Positions 7,066 through 15,534 of a stretch of 38,156 bases of DNA are shown here, piece by piece. Under the pieces are notes generated by a model that was not told where the DNA came from, did not search any database, and worked only from the letters and a program-made list of their open reading frames with translations. Origin of the DNA: Acidobacteriota bacterium (GTDB lineage: Bacteria; Acidobacteriota; Thermoanaerobaculia; UBA5066; Gp7-AA6); contig JAIVJS010000033.1 of the NCBI GenBank assembly GCA_020199905.1, positions 1 to 38,156 on the forward strand, given 5' to 3'. The position numbers and the translations under genes were made by a program. Position 1 is the stretch's first letter. Each line of letters begins with the position of its first letter.

Positions 7066-10000
7066 ATGGAAAAGCTCGACCGGAGAGACTGGCGGTTCGT
7101 CCTCGCCTGCCTCGCGATCCTCGTCGCGGGCGCCGCGATCACGGCGGCGCTGTTCCGGCGCGCCTTCCCCGAGGCGGCGATCGAGTTCCGGGTTCCCCGG
7201 GCGGCGGCTCGCACTCAGGCGGAGCGATTCCTGAAGGACCGCCGCCGTCCGATCGGAGGGACCCGCTTCGCCGGGCGGTTCGGCGTCGACGAGGAGCCGA
7301 AGGTCTACCTCGAGCGGGAGCTCGGGCTCGATCGCGCTTCGCGCCTCTACGGGAAGGAAGCGAAGATCTGGCGCTGGGACATGCGGTGGTTCCGCTCGGC
7401 CGTGAAAGAAGAGGAGCGCGTCTCGATCACGCCCCTGGGCGACCTCGTCGCGTGGGAGTCGGTCCGTCGCGAGGACGCGCCGGGAGAGCGTCTTCCGCGC
7501 GAGCGCGCGAGGTCCCTCGCCGCCGCCTTCCTCGCGCAGCGAGGGCTCCAGCCCGCCGCCCTGACGCCGATCGACTCGTTCCCCACGGAGCGGCCGAAGC
7601 GGAGGGACTGGACATTCGTCGACGAGCGCCCGGCGTTCCGCATGAAGGACGCGACGGTGCGGTACAGGACCACCGTCGCCGGCGGAGAAGTGGTCGCCTT
7701 CGACGAGTTCATCCACGTGCCGGAGGCTTGGCAGCGCGACTACCGCACCCTCCGCTCGAAGAACGAGGCGGCGGGCCAGGCGGCGACCTTCGGGCTCCTC
7801 CTGACCGCGCTCGCGATGGCGGGTGTCCTGCTCTCCCGCATATCGCGGAAGGACGTGCGGTGGGGCATTGTGGGCGGCTTCGGCCTGGTCGGGTTCGTCC
7901 TGGCGCTTCTGTCGACGCTGAACAACCTGCCCCTCACGCTCTACGAGTACGACACCGCCAGCCCTCTCTCGAGCCACCTGACGAACCACCTGGTCCTGGG
8001 AGTTCTCGGGGCGCTCGCGGCGGGAGCGGGGATCGCGTGCGTGATCGCTTCGGCCGAGCCGGTCTATCGCCAGCGCTTCCCGGGCCAGATCTCGCTCTCC
8101 GGCATCTTCTCCATGCGGGGACTGCGATCGAAGCGTTTTTTCCGCGGCGTGCTGCTCGGGTACGCGCTCGTGGCCTTCTTCTTCGCGTATCAGGCCGTCT
8201 TCTACGTCGTCGCGGCGCGCTTCGGGGCGTGGTCGCCCGCGGACGTGCCCTACAGCGACATGCTGAGCACCGCCCTCCCCTGGGCGACCGTGCTGCTCGT
8301 CGGCTTCTTCCCGGCGGTCTCCGAAGAGGGGATCAGCCGCATGTTCTCGATCTCCTTCCTCGACGGGCTCGGCGCCGGACGCTTTCTCGCCGTGGTCGTT
8401 CCCGCCTTCATCTGGGGATTCGGCCACGCGGCATACCCGAACCAGCCCTTCTACATCCGGGGGGTGGAAGTCGGCGTCGCGGGGATCGTGATCGGGCTCG
8501 TGATGCTGCGATACGGCGTGCTGCCTCTGCTCGTCTGGCACTTCACCGTGGACGCGCTGTACACGGCGCTCGTGATGCTGCGGTCTCACAACGGGTACTA
8601 CGTGGTCTCGGGAGCGGTCGCGGCGGGAATTCTGCTCGTGCCGCTCGCGGCGTCGGTTCTCCTCGCCTGGAAGAGCGGAGGGTTCGCGCCCGAAGCCGGC
8701 GCGACCAACGCGGACATCGGAAGCGCGCCGATCCCGGTCGCTTCCGCGATGAGCGCCGAGCCGTCCGCTCCGGTGACCCGCGTGTCGCGGAGGACCCTGG
8801 CGATAGCCGGGGCCGCCGCGGCGGTGCTTCTCTCGAGCTGGCTGGTTTCCGGTCCCCGCGGCCGGATCTCGCGCGATCAGATCGGCCGGGCGCGGGGCGA
8901 GTCGATCGCGCGCGCGTTTCTCCGCGCGAACGGCGTCGATCTCGGGCGATATCGCAGCGTCACGTACGGAGGCACCGGATTCGCGCTCGACTCCGACGCG
9001 CGGGCCGAGGAACCGGTCGAGTCGGGCCGCATGCCCGGCTTTTCCGATGCGGCGGCGCGGTACGTCGCCGGCAAGGGAGGCGTCGCGGCCTTCGAGAGAC
9101 TGGCGTCGGCCACCCTCCCGCTGAATTTCTGGGTCACGCGCTTCGTCGAGCCCGGTCGGAAAGAGGAGTGGAAGGTCTTCGTGGATCCGCGGCGGGCGAA
9201 GGTCATCGGGTTTCTGAATCCGCGGGAAGAAGCGGGGGCGGGCGGGTCCGCCCCCTCGGACGCGCGCGCGCGCGAGCGCAGCCTCGGCGCCGCCGCGGCG
9301 CTCGGATACCCGGCGGCGGAGTACCGGGTGCTCGAAGTCGGCACCCGCGCGCGGCCGAAACGTGTCGACACGACCGTCACGCTCGAGTCGCGTCGCGACG
9401 GCCTCGGCGACGCCGCTCCCCGGCTGACCGCGATCTTCGAGGGAAGCCGCCTTTCGGCCTTCTATCCCACGATCCACGTTCCCGAGTCGTATCTCGAGGC
9501 GGAGCGGCGGCGCAGCGCGATCGACTGGCTGCTCGTGGGACTGCGCGTCGTCGCGCTCGGCTCCTTCCTGGGGCTCGCGATCGTGCTCTTCCTGCGCGCG
9601 GTGCGGCGACCGGAGATGCGCTGGAGAGGACTGCTCCGCCCGCTCGTTCCCGTCGCCCTGCTCGCGGCCGCGGCGCTCGCCAACCGCGTGCCGGGTCTTC
9701 TGCGCCAGTATCGGACGGAGATTCCCCTCTCGACCTTTCATTTTTCGGCGACGCTGTCCCTCGTGATCGTCTGGCTGCTCATCCCCGTCGGCGCGGCGAT
9801 CGCTTACGTCCTGTTCGCGGCGGCGAGGCCCGGATGGCGCCGCGCGCTGCGGCGGCAGGGAGGCATCCCGGATGCCCTCGTCCGGGCGGCGATCGCCACC
9901 GCGGGGCTCGCCGGGCTCTCCCGGTGGTCCGCCGTCCTGGCGCGCTCGTCACCAAAGCTCTTCCGCGCCGATCCCTCCTTGCCCGGAGCGCTCGACCTGG

Positions 10001-10470
10001 CCGTTCCCGCCCTCTCGGTCCTCTCGGCGGCGGCGCTCGCGACGTTCGGGCTGGCGTCGGTCGCCTCCGCGGCGGCGCTCGGCGCGCGGGGCGCCCTTCT
10101 TCGCCGTGGGACCACCCGTCTCGCGATCGGGGCGGGCGCTCTCGTCGCGCTCCTTCCCTCCTCGCCCCACTCGGCTCTCGAGCTCGCGGGCGATCTCGCC
10201 GTCTCGCTCGCGATCCTCGCGTGGATGGCCGTCTGCGCCTTTCTCCTTCTGCGGGACCACGTCGCGGCCTGGGTGCTCTTCGGCGCCGCGGCCTTCGGCG
10301 CTCCGGCGGCCGTGAGACTCCTGTCGCAGCCCGCGCCGCCGGACGTCCTGGCGGGAGCGGCGGGCCTCGTCCTCCTGGGAGCGGCGGCGATCGCCCTGAT
10401 CGGGACGGCCACGCGCGAGCCGTCGATCGAGCCGGTCCCACCGCCCGTGACCGCGGAGGTCGTGCCCTGA
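7066..10470 (+). CDS. Giant CPBP-family membrane protease, internally duplicated
   Basis: 1134 residues. The first half has a transmembrane helix at about 9-30, a periplasm-type domain (33-235), several membrane helices, then a CPBP (CAAX-protease/bacteriocin-processing) core. Motif 1 is EEGISR (E420, E421, R425), motif 2 WGFGH (H454), motif 3 WHFTVD (H492, D496). A linker (540-575) leads to a second half with a helix (577-595), a second soluble domain (600-805) and more helices. The halves align: IHVPEAW (216) with IHVPESY (803), RKDVRW (261) with RPEMRW (848). The second half lacks the glutamates and histidines, so only the first copy should be active. It probably cleaves membrane substrates; the target is unknown. 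The SDR stop is 10 nt upstream; the 3' end overlaps the M20 gene. Confidence 0.85.
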   Translation: MEKLDRRDWRFVLACLAILVAGAAITAALFRRAFPEAAIEFRVPRAAARTQAERFLKDRRRPIGGTRFAGRFGVDEEPKVYLERELGLDRASRLYGKEAKIWRWDMRWFRSAVKEEERVSITPLGDLVAWESVRREDAPGERLPRERARSLAAAFLAQRGLQPAALTPIDSFPTERPKRRDWTFVDERPAFRMKDATVRYRTTVAGGEVVAFDEFIHVPEAWQRDYRTLRSKNEAAGQAATFGLLLTALAMAGVLLSRISRKDVRWGIVGGFGLVGFVLALLSTLNNLPLTLYEYDTASPLSSHLTNHLVLGVLGALAAGAGIACVIASAEPVYRQRFPGQISLSGIFSMRGLRSKRFFRGVLLGYALVAFFFAYQAVFYVVAARFGAWSPADVPYSDMLSTALPWATVLLVGFFPAVSEEGISRMFSISFLDGLGAGRFLAVVVPAFIWGFGHAAYPNQPFYIRGVEVGVAGIVIGLVMLRYGVLPLLVWHFTVDALYTALVMLRSHNGYYVVSGAVAAGILLVPLAASVLLAWKSGGFAPEAGATNADIGSAPIPVASAMSAEPSAPVTRVSRRTLAIAGAAAAVLLSSWLVSGPRGRISRDQIGRARGESIARAFLRANGVDLGRYRSVTYGGTGFALDSDARAEEPVESGRMPGFSDAAARYVAGKGGVAAFERLASATLPLNFWVTRFVEPGRKEEWKVFVDPRRAKVIGFLNPREEAGAGGSAPSDARARERSLGAAAALGYPAAEYRVLEVGTRARPKRVDTTVTLESRRDGLGDAAPRLTAIFEGSRLSAFYPTIHVPESYLEAERRRSAIDWLLVGLRVVALGSFLGLAIVLFLRAVRRPEMRWRGLLRPLVPVALLAAAALANRVPGLLRQYRTEIPLSTFHFSATLSLVIVWLLIPVGAAIAYVLFAAARPGWRRALRRQGGIPDALVRAAIATAGLAGLSRWSAVLARSSPKLFRADPSLPGALDLAVPALSVLSAAALATFGLASVASAAALGARGALLRRGTTRLAIGAGALVALLPSSPHSALELAGDLAVSLAILAWMAVCAFLLLRDHVAAWVLFGAAAFGAPAAVRLLSQPAPPDVLAGAAGLVLLGAAAIALIGTATREPSIEPVPPPVTAEVVP
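10455..10469 (+). promoter_or_regulatory. Shine-Dalgarno deciding a CTG start
   Basis: GGAGGT at 10455-10460 lies 6 nt before CTG at 10467-10469, which overlaps the CPBP stop as CTGA. No ATG, GTG or TTG in this frame gives a complete signal peptide, whereas CTG does. This is the best ribosome-binding site seen in the local operon. Confidence 0.6.
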
Positions 10471-12029
10471 GGCGCGCCGCCGTCCGTCTTGCCGCTCTCG
10501 GGCTCGCCGTCGCCGGCGCCACGGGGCCGGCGGCGGCCGTGGATGCGGCGTCCCGGATCGACGGTCCGGCGCTGACGGCGCGGATCCGCGCTTACCGCTC
10601 CGCCCACGAAGTCGAGATCGTGCGCGAGCTCGCCGGACTGCTCTCCCGTCCCAACGTCGCTTCGGACACCGCGAACATCGAGAAAAGCGCGGAGGCCGTG
10701 GCCTCTCTCCTGGAGAAGCGCGGGATCCGGCCGGAGCTTCTCAGGGTGCCCGGAGCGCCCCCTGTCGTCTACGGGGAGCTTGCGACGCCGGGCGCCCGGC
10801 GAACGCTCGTGCTCTATGCGCACTACGACGGCCAGCCCGTCGTTCCCGCCGAGTGGAAGGGCGACCCGTGGAGCCCGGTCCTGCGCGACGCGCCCCTCGA
10901 GAGCGGGGGCCGGGAAGTCCCGCTCCAGAGCCTGCGTGCCCCGATTCCTCCGGAATGGCGGCTCTACGGGCGCTCCGCGAGCGACGACAAGGCGCCGGTG
11001 GTCGGCCTTCTCACCGCGCTCGACGCGCTGCGCTCGGCCGGGATCGCGCCGGGGGTGAACCTCAAGTTCTTCTTCGAAGGGGAGGAGGAGGCCGGTTCGC
11101 CTCACCTCGCCGAGATCCTCGACCGGTACGGCGCCAAATTGAAGGCGGACCTCTGGATCCTGTTCGACGGCCCCGTGCACCAGTCGCGGCGGATGCAGGT
11201 GTACTTCGGAGCGCGCGGCGTCACCGACCTCGCCATCACGCTCTACGGCCCCAACCGGAGGCTCCACAGCGGGCACTACGGCAACTGGGCGCCGAACCCG
11301 ACCGCGCAACTGGCGAGCCTCCTGGCGAGCATGCGGGATCCCGAAGGCCGGATCACGATCCCGCGGTTTTCCGACCCGATCCGGCCGCTCAGCGAGACGG
11401 AGCGGCGCGCCCTCGCCGCGGCGCCCGACGTCGATGCCGCCCTGCGGGAGGAGCTCGGGATCGGACGGCCGGAAGGCGCAGGCGAGTCGCTGCTCGAGGC
11501 CATCCAGCGCCCCGCCTTGAACGTCCACGGGATCTCCGGAGGGGAGACCGGCGCGCGCTCGACCAACTCGATTCCGACCGAGGCGACGGTGGCGATCGAC
11601 TTCCGCCTGGTGCCCGACCTGACGCCCGAGAGCGTGCGTGCCGCCGTCGAAAATCACATCCGCGCGCGGGGATTCACGGTCGTCCGGGAGGTCCCGGATG
11701 CGGCGGCGCGGAAGGCAAACGCCCGGCTCGCGCGGGTCGTCTGGGGAACGGGCTATCCGGCCTCCCGCACCCCCATGGATCTCCCGGCGTCCCGCGCCCT
11801 CCTGCGCGTCGCCGGCGAGGCCTCGGGTGGCCCGGTCATTGCCCTGCCCATGCTGGGCGGAAGCATCCCGATGTACGTCTTCCGCGAAAAGCTCGGCACG
11901 CTCCCCGTGGGGGTCCCGATCGCGAACCACGACAACAACCAGCACGCGTCCAACGAGAACCTGCGCCTCCAGAATTTGTGGGACGGCATCGAGATCTACG
12001 CCGGCATCCTGGCGCGGATGGATTGGTGA
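10467..12029 (+). CDS. M20-family metallopeptidase (dipeptidase-like), exported
   Basis: 520 residues if started at CTG 10467. The start gives a signal peptide (RR, hydrophobic 'LAALGLAVAGATG', then AAA before VDAA). M20 hallmarks are present: LYAHYDGQPV (metal His and Asp), 'SASDDKAPV' (bridging Asp), 'FEGEEEAGS' (catalytic and metal Glu), 'FDGPVH', a lid-domain 'HSGHYGNWAPNP', and a late 'NHDNNQHASNENL' (metal His). It should be a two-zinc exopeptidase acting on short peptides in the periplasm. It overlaps the upstream protease by 4 nt and the next gene by GTGA, so the three are translationally coupled. An export role next to a membrane protease fits peptide turnover, but that is inference. 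Confidence 0.85.
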   Translation: MRRAAVRLAALGLAVAGATGPAAAVDAASRIDGPALTARIRAYRSAHEVEIVRELAGLLSRPNVASDTANIEKSAEAVASLLEKRGIRPELLRVPGAPPVVYGELATPGARRTLVLYAHYDGQPVVPAEWKGDPWSPVLRDAPLESGGREVPLQSLRAPIPPEWRLYGRSASDDKAPVVGLLTALDALRSAGIAPGVNLKFFFEGEEEAGSPHLAEILDRYGAKLKADLWILFDGPVHQSRRMQVYFGARGVTDLAITLYGPNRRLHSGHYGNWAPNPTAQLASLLASMRDPEGRITIPRFSDPIRPLSETERRALAAAPDVDAALREELGIGRPEGAGESLLEAIQRPALNVHGISGGETGARSTNSIPTEATVAIDFRLVPDLTPESVRAAVENHIRARGFTVVREVPDAAARKANARLARVVWGTGYPASRTPMDLPASRALLRVAGEASGGPVIALPMLGGSIPMYVFREKLGTLPVGVPIANHDNNQHASNENLRLQNLWDGIEIYAGILARMDW

Positions 12030-13127
12030 TCGAAGCGGAGAACGAACAACCCGAAGGCCTGGCACGGCCCCTTTTCGGGAGCTTCTTCCTCGGCGGGTTC
12101 GAGTGCTCGACCCACCTGCGGGCCCGCGACCGACAGCGACTCGATCTCCTCCTCTCGAGCGGGCATGAGATGTTGGCGCGCGAGGACTACAGCAGGCTCC
12201 CTTCGGCCGGAATCACCGCCGCGCGCGACGGAGTTCCCTGGTATCGCGTCGACACCGGAGGCGGCCGCTACGACTGGAGCGGCCCCGTCTCGATGCTGCG
12301 CGCCGCGCGCGAGACTCAGACGACGGTTATCTGGGACCTCCTCCACTTCGGATTCCCCGATGGGGTCGACGTCTTCTCCGCCGGCTTCGTCGAGAGGTTC
12401 CGGAAGTTCGCGCGCTCGTTCGCGCAGGTCGCGGCGGGGGAGACGGACCAGACGCTCTACATCGCGCCGGTCAACGAGATCTCCTTCCTCTCTTACGCGG
12501 GAGGAGACGCCGCCTTCTTCAACCCGTTCGCGCGGCAGAGTGGCGACCAGCTGAAGGCGCAGCTCGTGCGCGCGGTCCTCGCGGCCACCGCGGAGATCCG
12601 AGCGGTCGTTCCGCGAGCGCGCTTCGTCTCCCCCGAGCCGATCATCGACATCATCGCCGACCCGACTCGCCCGCAGGACCGGCGGGGGGCTTCGCTACAT
12701 GATGAACGAGGTGTGGCTGCGGTATCAGCGCCCGCTGTTCATGGCCGAGACGGGGATCGAAGGGGACGCGCGCCCGGAGTGGCTCCACTACGTCGGCCGG
12801 GAAGTCCGGGCGGCGATCCGCCTCGGCGCGCCGGTCGGGGGCGTCTGTCTCTATCCCATCGTGAACCACCCGGGCTGGGAGGACGACCGCCGCTGCTCGA
12901 ACGGACTGTGGGACTACGCCGACGCGCAGGGGCGTCGCGAGCTCTATGAGCCGCTGGCCGCCGAGCTCGCGCGCCAGCAGCGCCTCTTCTCGGGCGAAGA
13001 GGCGGACCCCTCCGAGCCGGTCGCCCCACGGAGCGACGCGGAGTGCATGGACAGGGACGAGCTCGCGGTCCTCGATTCCGCCGCCGTCGACATGAACGAG
13101 GCGACGGCGAAGAGCCGGGAAGGGTGA
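12026..13127 (+). pseudogene. Glycoside-hydrolase-like protein, frameshifted with internal deletion
   Basis: It starts at GTG 12026, overlapping the M20 stop. The first part (to about 12680, ~218 residues) has 'GGFECSTH', 'DGVPWYRVDTGGGRYDW', 'VIWDLLHFGFPDGVD' and 'APVNEISF', typical of a beta-glucosidase-like family with a GH1/GH5-type barrel. The rest is in another frame from about 12681 ('RYQRPLFMAETGIEGDA', 'GVCLYPIVNHPGWEDDR') to 13127. Compared with my memory of the family, some 50-65 residues between 'DPTRPQD' and 'MMNEVW', including a 'N(F/Y)YPHNQW' motif, are absent. The acid/base NE and the nucleophile-region ETG survive in separate frames. As sequenced it cannot make a whole enzyme. 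The alternative is a sequencing or assembly error. Confidence 0.7.
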
Positions 13128-13195
13128 AGAGTCATCAGTTATCAGTTTTCAGTTTTCGGTTCACGCGTTGAGCGTAGCGTTGAGCGTTGAAGACC
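13128..13195. repeat. ATCAGTT/TTCAGTTTTC repeat tract
   Basis: Directly after the stop at 13127 come GTCATCAGTTATCAG, TTTTCAGTTTTCGG and then GCGTTGAGCGTAGCGTTGAGCGTTGA, which contains tandem GCGTTGAGCGT units. It leads straight into copy 2 of the dispersed repeat. Confidence 0.65.
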
Positions 13196-13199
13196 ATTC

Positions 13200-13261
13200 G
13201 AGTTGACGGCGGAGTACCGCGGCCGTCTCGCTCCCGTTGGTCGCTCGGCTCCCGATTCCCG
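13200..13261 (+). repeat. Dispersed ~60-bp repeat, copy 2
   Basis: Same orientation as copy 1 (403-465), differing at a few bases at the left side and after GGCTCCCG. It lies between the convergent ends of the hydrolase-like pseudogene and rsmI, ending where the rsmI stop codon begins. Confidence 0.8.
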
Positions 13262-14119
13262 TCATTCCCCTCCCCTTGCCAGGGCGACGGCCCGGGCGTA
13301 GAGCTCCCGGGCCGGGCGGCCGCAGAGCGACGACAGATCCCGGGCGATCGAGCGCTTATCTTTTCCGGCGGCGAGCGCCTCGAGGATCGCCGCGTCGATA
13401 TCGCCGTCGCCGGCCGCCGCGGGCGTCCCGGTCGCGCCTTCCACGACCACCGTCATCTCTCCGCGCCCCGCGCCGCGAGCCTGGAACGCGGCGGCGGCCT
13501 CCGTCAGAGTGCCGCGCACGACTTCCTCGTGGATCTTGGTGAGCTCGCGCGCGACGCACGCGCGGCGCGGCCCGAGGACGGCGGCCGCGTCTTCGAGCGA
13601 CCCGGCGATCCGGTGCGGAGACTCGAACCACACGAGGGTGTCGGGCGAGGCCCGACGCGCCTCCAGGAGACGCCGCCGTTCGCCGGAGCGGGACGGCAGG
13701 AAACCCAGGAAGGCGTGCGGCACCGCTTTCAGGCCCGACACCGCGAGCGCGGCGGAAACGGCGGAGGGCCCGGGGACGACGTAGACGGGGAATCCCGCCG
13801 CGGCGGCCGCGGCGACCAGCTCCTGTCCCGGATCGGAGACGGCGGGCATCCCCGCGTCCGACACGAGGGCGACCGTCTCGCCCGCTTTCAGCCTTCGCAG
13901 GAGCTCGAGCGCCCGGGAGCTCTCGCGCGGGGCGGGGCAGGAGATCCGCGGCGCGCCGACTCCGAACCGCGCGGCGATCTTCGCCGTCACCCGCGTGTCC
14001 TCGCAGAAGATCGCGTCGGCCCGGGAGAGCGTTGCCAGCGCGCGCGGAGAGAGATCCTCGAGGTTGCCGATCGGGGTGCCGACGATCCAGAGGCTGCCTC
14101 GACGCTGCTCGCCCCCCAC
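13262..14119 (-). CDS. rsmI: 16S rRNA (cytidine(1402)-2'-O)-methyltransferase
   Basis: 285 residues, usual length. It methylates C1402 of 16S rRNA using SAM. The tetrapyrrole-methylase fold shows 'GSLWIVGTPIGNLEDLSPRAL', 'AIFCEDTRVTAKI', 'VALVSDAGMPAVSDPG', 'VYVVPGPSAVSAALAVSGL' and 'FLGFLPSRSGERR'. The start is GTG at 14119, 43 nt from the divergent surA-like gene. A TATTTT element ends exactly 6 nt before this GTG, suggesting a leaderless message. Confidence 0.95.
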   Translation of the reverse strand: MGGEQRRGSLWIVGTPIGNLEDLSPRALATLSRADAIFCEDTRVTAKIAARFGVGAPRISCPAPRESSRALELLRRLKAGETVALVSDAGMPAVSDPGQELVAAAAAAGFPVYVVPGPSAVSAALAVSGLKAVPHAFLGFLPSRSGERRRLLEARRASPDTLVWFESPHRIAGSLEDAAAVLGPRRACVARELTKIHEEVVRGTLTEAAAAFQARGAGRGEMTVVVEGATGTPAAAGDGDIDAAILEALAAGKDKRSIARDLSSLCGRPARELYARAVALARGGE

Positions 14120-14125
14120 GCGGCG

Positions 14126-14131
14126 AAAATA
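14126..14131 (-). promoter_or_regulatory. -10 element for rsmI, leaderless layout
   Basis: On the minus strand TATTTT (14131 to 14126) is preceded by TGG (extended -10) and followed by CGCCGC, then the GTG start at 14119. The transcript would begin at the start codon. No clear -35 is seen. Confidence 0.45.
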
Positions 14132-14150
14132 CCATGCCGTATCGACCCGT

Positions 14151-14156
14151 TATGAT
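14151..14156 (+). promoter_or_regulatory. -10 element for the surA-like gene, leaderless layout
   Basis: TATGAT at 14151-14156 is followed by CGCCGC and the ATG at 14163, the mirror image of the rsmI arrangement. Transcription would begin at the A of the ATG. No Shine-Dalgarno precedes this ATG. Confidence 0.5.
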
Positions 14157-14162
14157 CGCCGC

Positions 14163-14912
14163 ATGAGCACTTTCGGGCGGGCCATCGCGCTGGCGGCCGC
14201 GTTCCTCGCCGCCGCCGGCGCCGCGGCCGAGGTGGTCGACCGGATTGCCGCGACGCTCGACGACGTGGCGATTCCCGAGAGTGAGGTCCGCAAGGCGATG
14301 GCGGTTTCCGCGATCGCTCCGGAGCCCGGCGAGGACGAGGCCGCGCATCGCCGGCGGGTGCTGGACGCGCTGATCGATCAGCGGCTCCAGTATCGGGAGG
14401 CGCTTCGATTCGGGCCGGCCGTCCCGGACGCCGCGGAGCTGGATGCCGCGATGAAAAAACTGCGCGAGCGGCTCCAGAGCGAGGGCCGCGACCCGGCCGC
14501 GGAGTTCGCGGCCGCCGGCATGACGCTCGAGGATGTCCGCGCCTCCCTCGCCCGGCAGCTCGTCGTCCAGAACTACCTTCAGGAGCGCTTTCGTCCCATC
14601 GCCATCGCCGACCAGGGGCGCGCGCGAGAGGAGTACGACACCCGCTACACCGGCGAGCGGAAGGCCGCCGGCGCTCCGGTCGAGCAATTCGAATCGGTCG
14701 TCGAGGAGATGCGACGGCGCTCCCAGCAGCGCGTCTTCAACGAGGAGGCGGAGCGATGGATGCGGGAGATCCGCCAGAAGGCGCGGATCGCCATCTACAC
14801 GATCGCGCTTCCGATCGGTGAGGGTCGCACCCCGATTCCGCTTCCCACCCCGCCGCGGCCGCTCTCGGCCGCTCCCGTGAGCGCCGCCCCGTCCACCCGC
14901 ATTCCGCAGTAG
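14163..14912 (+). CDS. SurA N-terminal-like periplasmic chaperone
   Basis: 249 residues with a signal peptide ('IALAAAFLAAAGAAA' then EVVD). The mature part follows the SurA_N pattern: 'VVDRIAATLDDVAIPESEVRKAM', then 'LDALIDQRLQYREALR' and a helical stretch to about residue 205. There is no recognisable parvulin peptidyl-prolyl isomerase domain, and the C-terminus is a proline/alanine-rich tail. Proteins like this hold unfolded outer-membrane proteins or serve as lone chaperone modules. It stands alone, divergent from rsmI, facing the convergent DUF1059/HIT genes. Confidence 0.7.
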   Translation: MSTFGRAIALAAAFLAAAGAAAEVVDRIAATLDDVAIPESEVRKAMAVSAIAPEPGEDEAAHRRRVLDALIDQRLQYREALRFGPAVPDAAELDAAMKKLRERLQSEGRDPAAEFAAAGMTLEDVRASLARQLVVQNYLQERFRPIAIADQGRAREEYDTRYTGERKAAGAPVEQFESVVEEMRRRSQQRVFNEEAERWMREIRQKARIAIYTIALPIGEGRTPIPLPTPPRPLSAAPVSAAPSTRIPQ

Positions 14913-14924
14913 CCGGGGCCCCGG

Positions 14925-15125
14925 TCAGGCGCGGGGAGCCGGCTTCTCGTCCTCCAGCATCCCGCGGAGCTGCTGGCGGAGCTCGGGCGTGTCGGGGTGG
15001 CCGTGGCTGGCGACGGCATGCTGAACCGCGACCTCGAGGACTTCGTCCTCCGGCCCGGCTATCGTGACGGAGCAGCCCTTCTCACTCGGAAACCGGCGGC
15101 AGTCGGCGACTTTTCTCGAATCCAT
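14925..15125 (-). CDS. DUF1059 family small protein
   Basis: 66 residues. It has the pattern 'DCRRFPSEKGCSVTIAGPEDEVLEVAVQHAVASHGH', matching DUF1059 proteins, with two conserved cysteines and a late HA...HGH pair that could bind metal. AGGAGG lies just before the ATG at 15125. It starts 14 nt after the HIT gene on the same strand, so the two are probably co-transcribed. Function is unknown. Confidence 0.75.
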   Translation of the reverse strand: MDSRKVADCRRFPSEKGCSVTIAGPEDEVLEVAVQHAVASHGHPDTPELRQQLRGMLEDEKPAPRA

Positions 15126-15139
15126 GAGGTCCTCCTGTT

Positions 15140-15475
15140 TCACCCGGGAGGCCAGCGCATCTGCCGGCCGCCGAGAACGTGGAAGTGGAGATGGAAGACG
15201 GCCTGCCCGCCGAGAACGCCGCTGTTGGTGACGAGACGGAAATCCGGCGCGCCCTTCTCGCGCGCGATGGCCGCGCTTCGCGTGACCAGCTCGCCCAGAA
15301 GCCCCGCGTCCTCCGAGGCGTCGTGCACGTTGACGTAATGCTTCTTCGGGACGACGAGGACGTGGGTGGGAGCCTGCGGCAGGATGTCCTCGAAGGCGTA
15401 GATCCGCTCGTCCTCGAAGACCTTCGTCGAAGGGATCTCTCTCGCGACGATCCGGCAGAAAAGGCAGTCGCTCAT
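15140..15475 (-). CDS. HIT-family (HinT-like) nucleotide hydrolase
   Basis: 111 residues. The histidine triad HLHFHVLGG (H95, H97, H99) and N-terminal CLFC (C4, C7) are those of HinT, which hydrolyses AMP-lysine and related purine nucleoside phosphoramidates. The short intergenic stretch before it (about 60 nt) holds TGATAAAT on the minus strand, a possible -10, so it may have its own promoter apart from the acyl-CoA ligase upstream. Confidence 0.93.
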   Translation of the reverse strand: MSDCLFCRIVAREIPSTKVFEDERIYAFEDILPQAPTHVLVVPKKHYVNVHDASEDAGLLGELVTRSAAIAREKGAPDFRLVTNSGVLGGQAVFHLHFHVLGGRQMRWPPG

Positions 15476-15534
15476 CTCGCGGTCGCGAATTTATCACCGG
15501 AGGCAGTCGCGGCGCGCGGGCCCGTCGGTCCGTG

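Noticed and set aside
7027-9741. Long open frame on the minus strand opposite the CPBP gene (about 900 residues)
   Set aside because: Composition is Arg/Gly/Glu-rich with no domain motif, as expected for an antisense shadow in GC-rich DNA.
12061-12080. TGGCAC word that could mark a sigma-54 promoter
   Set aside because: Inside coding sequence and without a TTGC at the right spacing.
13169-13190. GCGTTGAGCGTAGCGTTGAGCGTTGA as a possible CRISPR-like repeat
   Set aside because: Only two or three short tandem units, with no spacers of constant length.
14356-14687. Extended minus-strand frame running past rsmI into the surA-like gene
   Set aside because: The rsmI family start is at 14119 in a different frame; the extension is a shadow.
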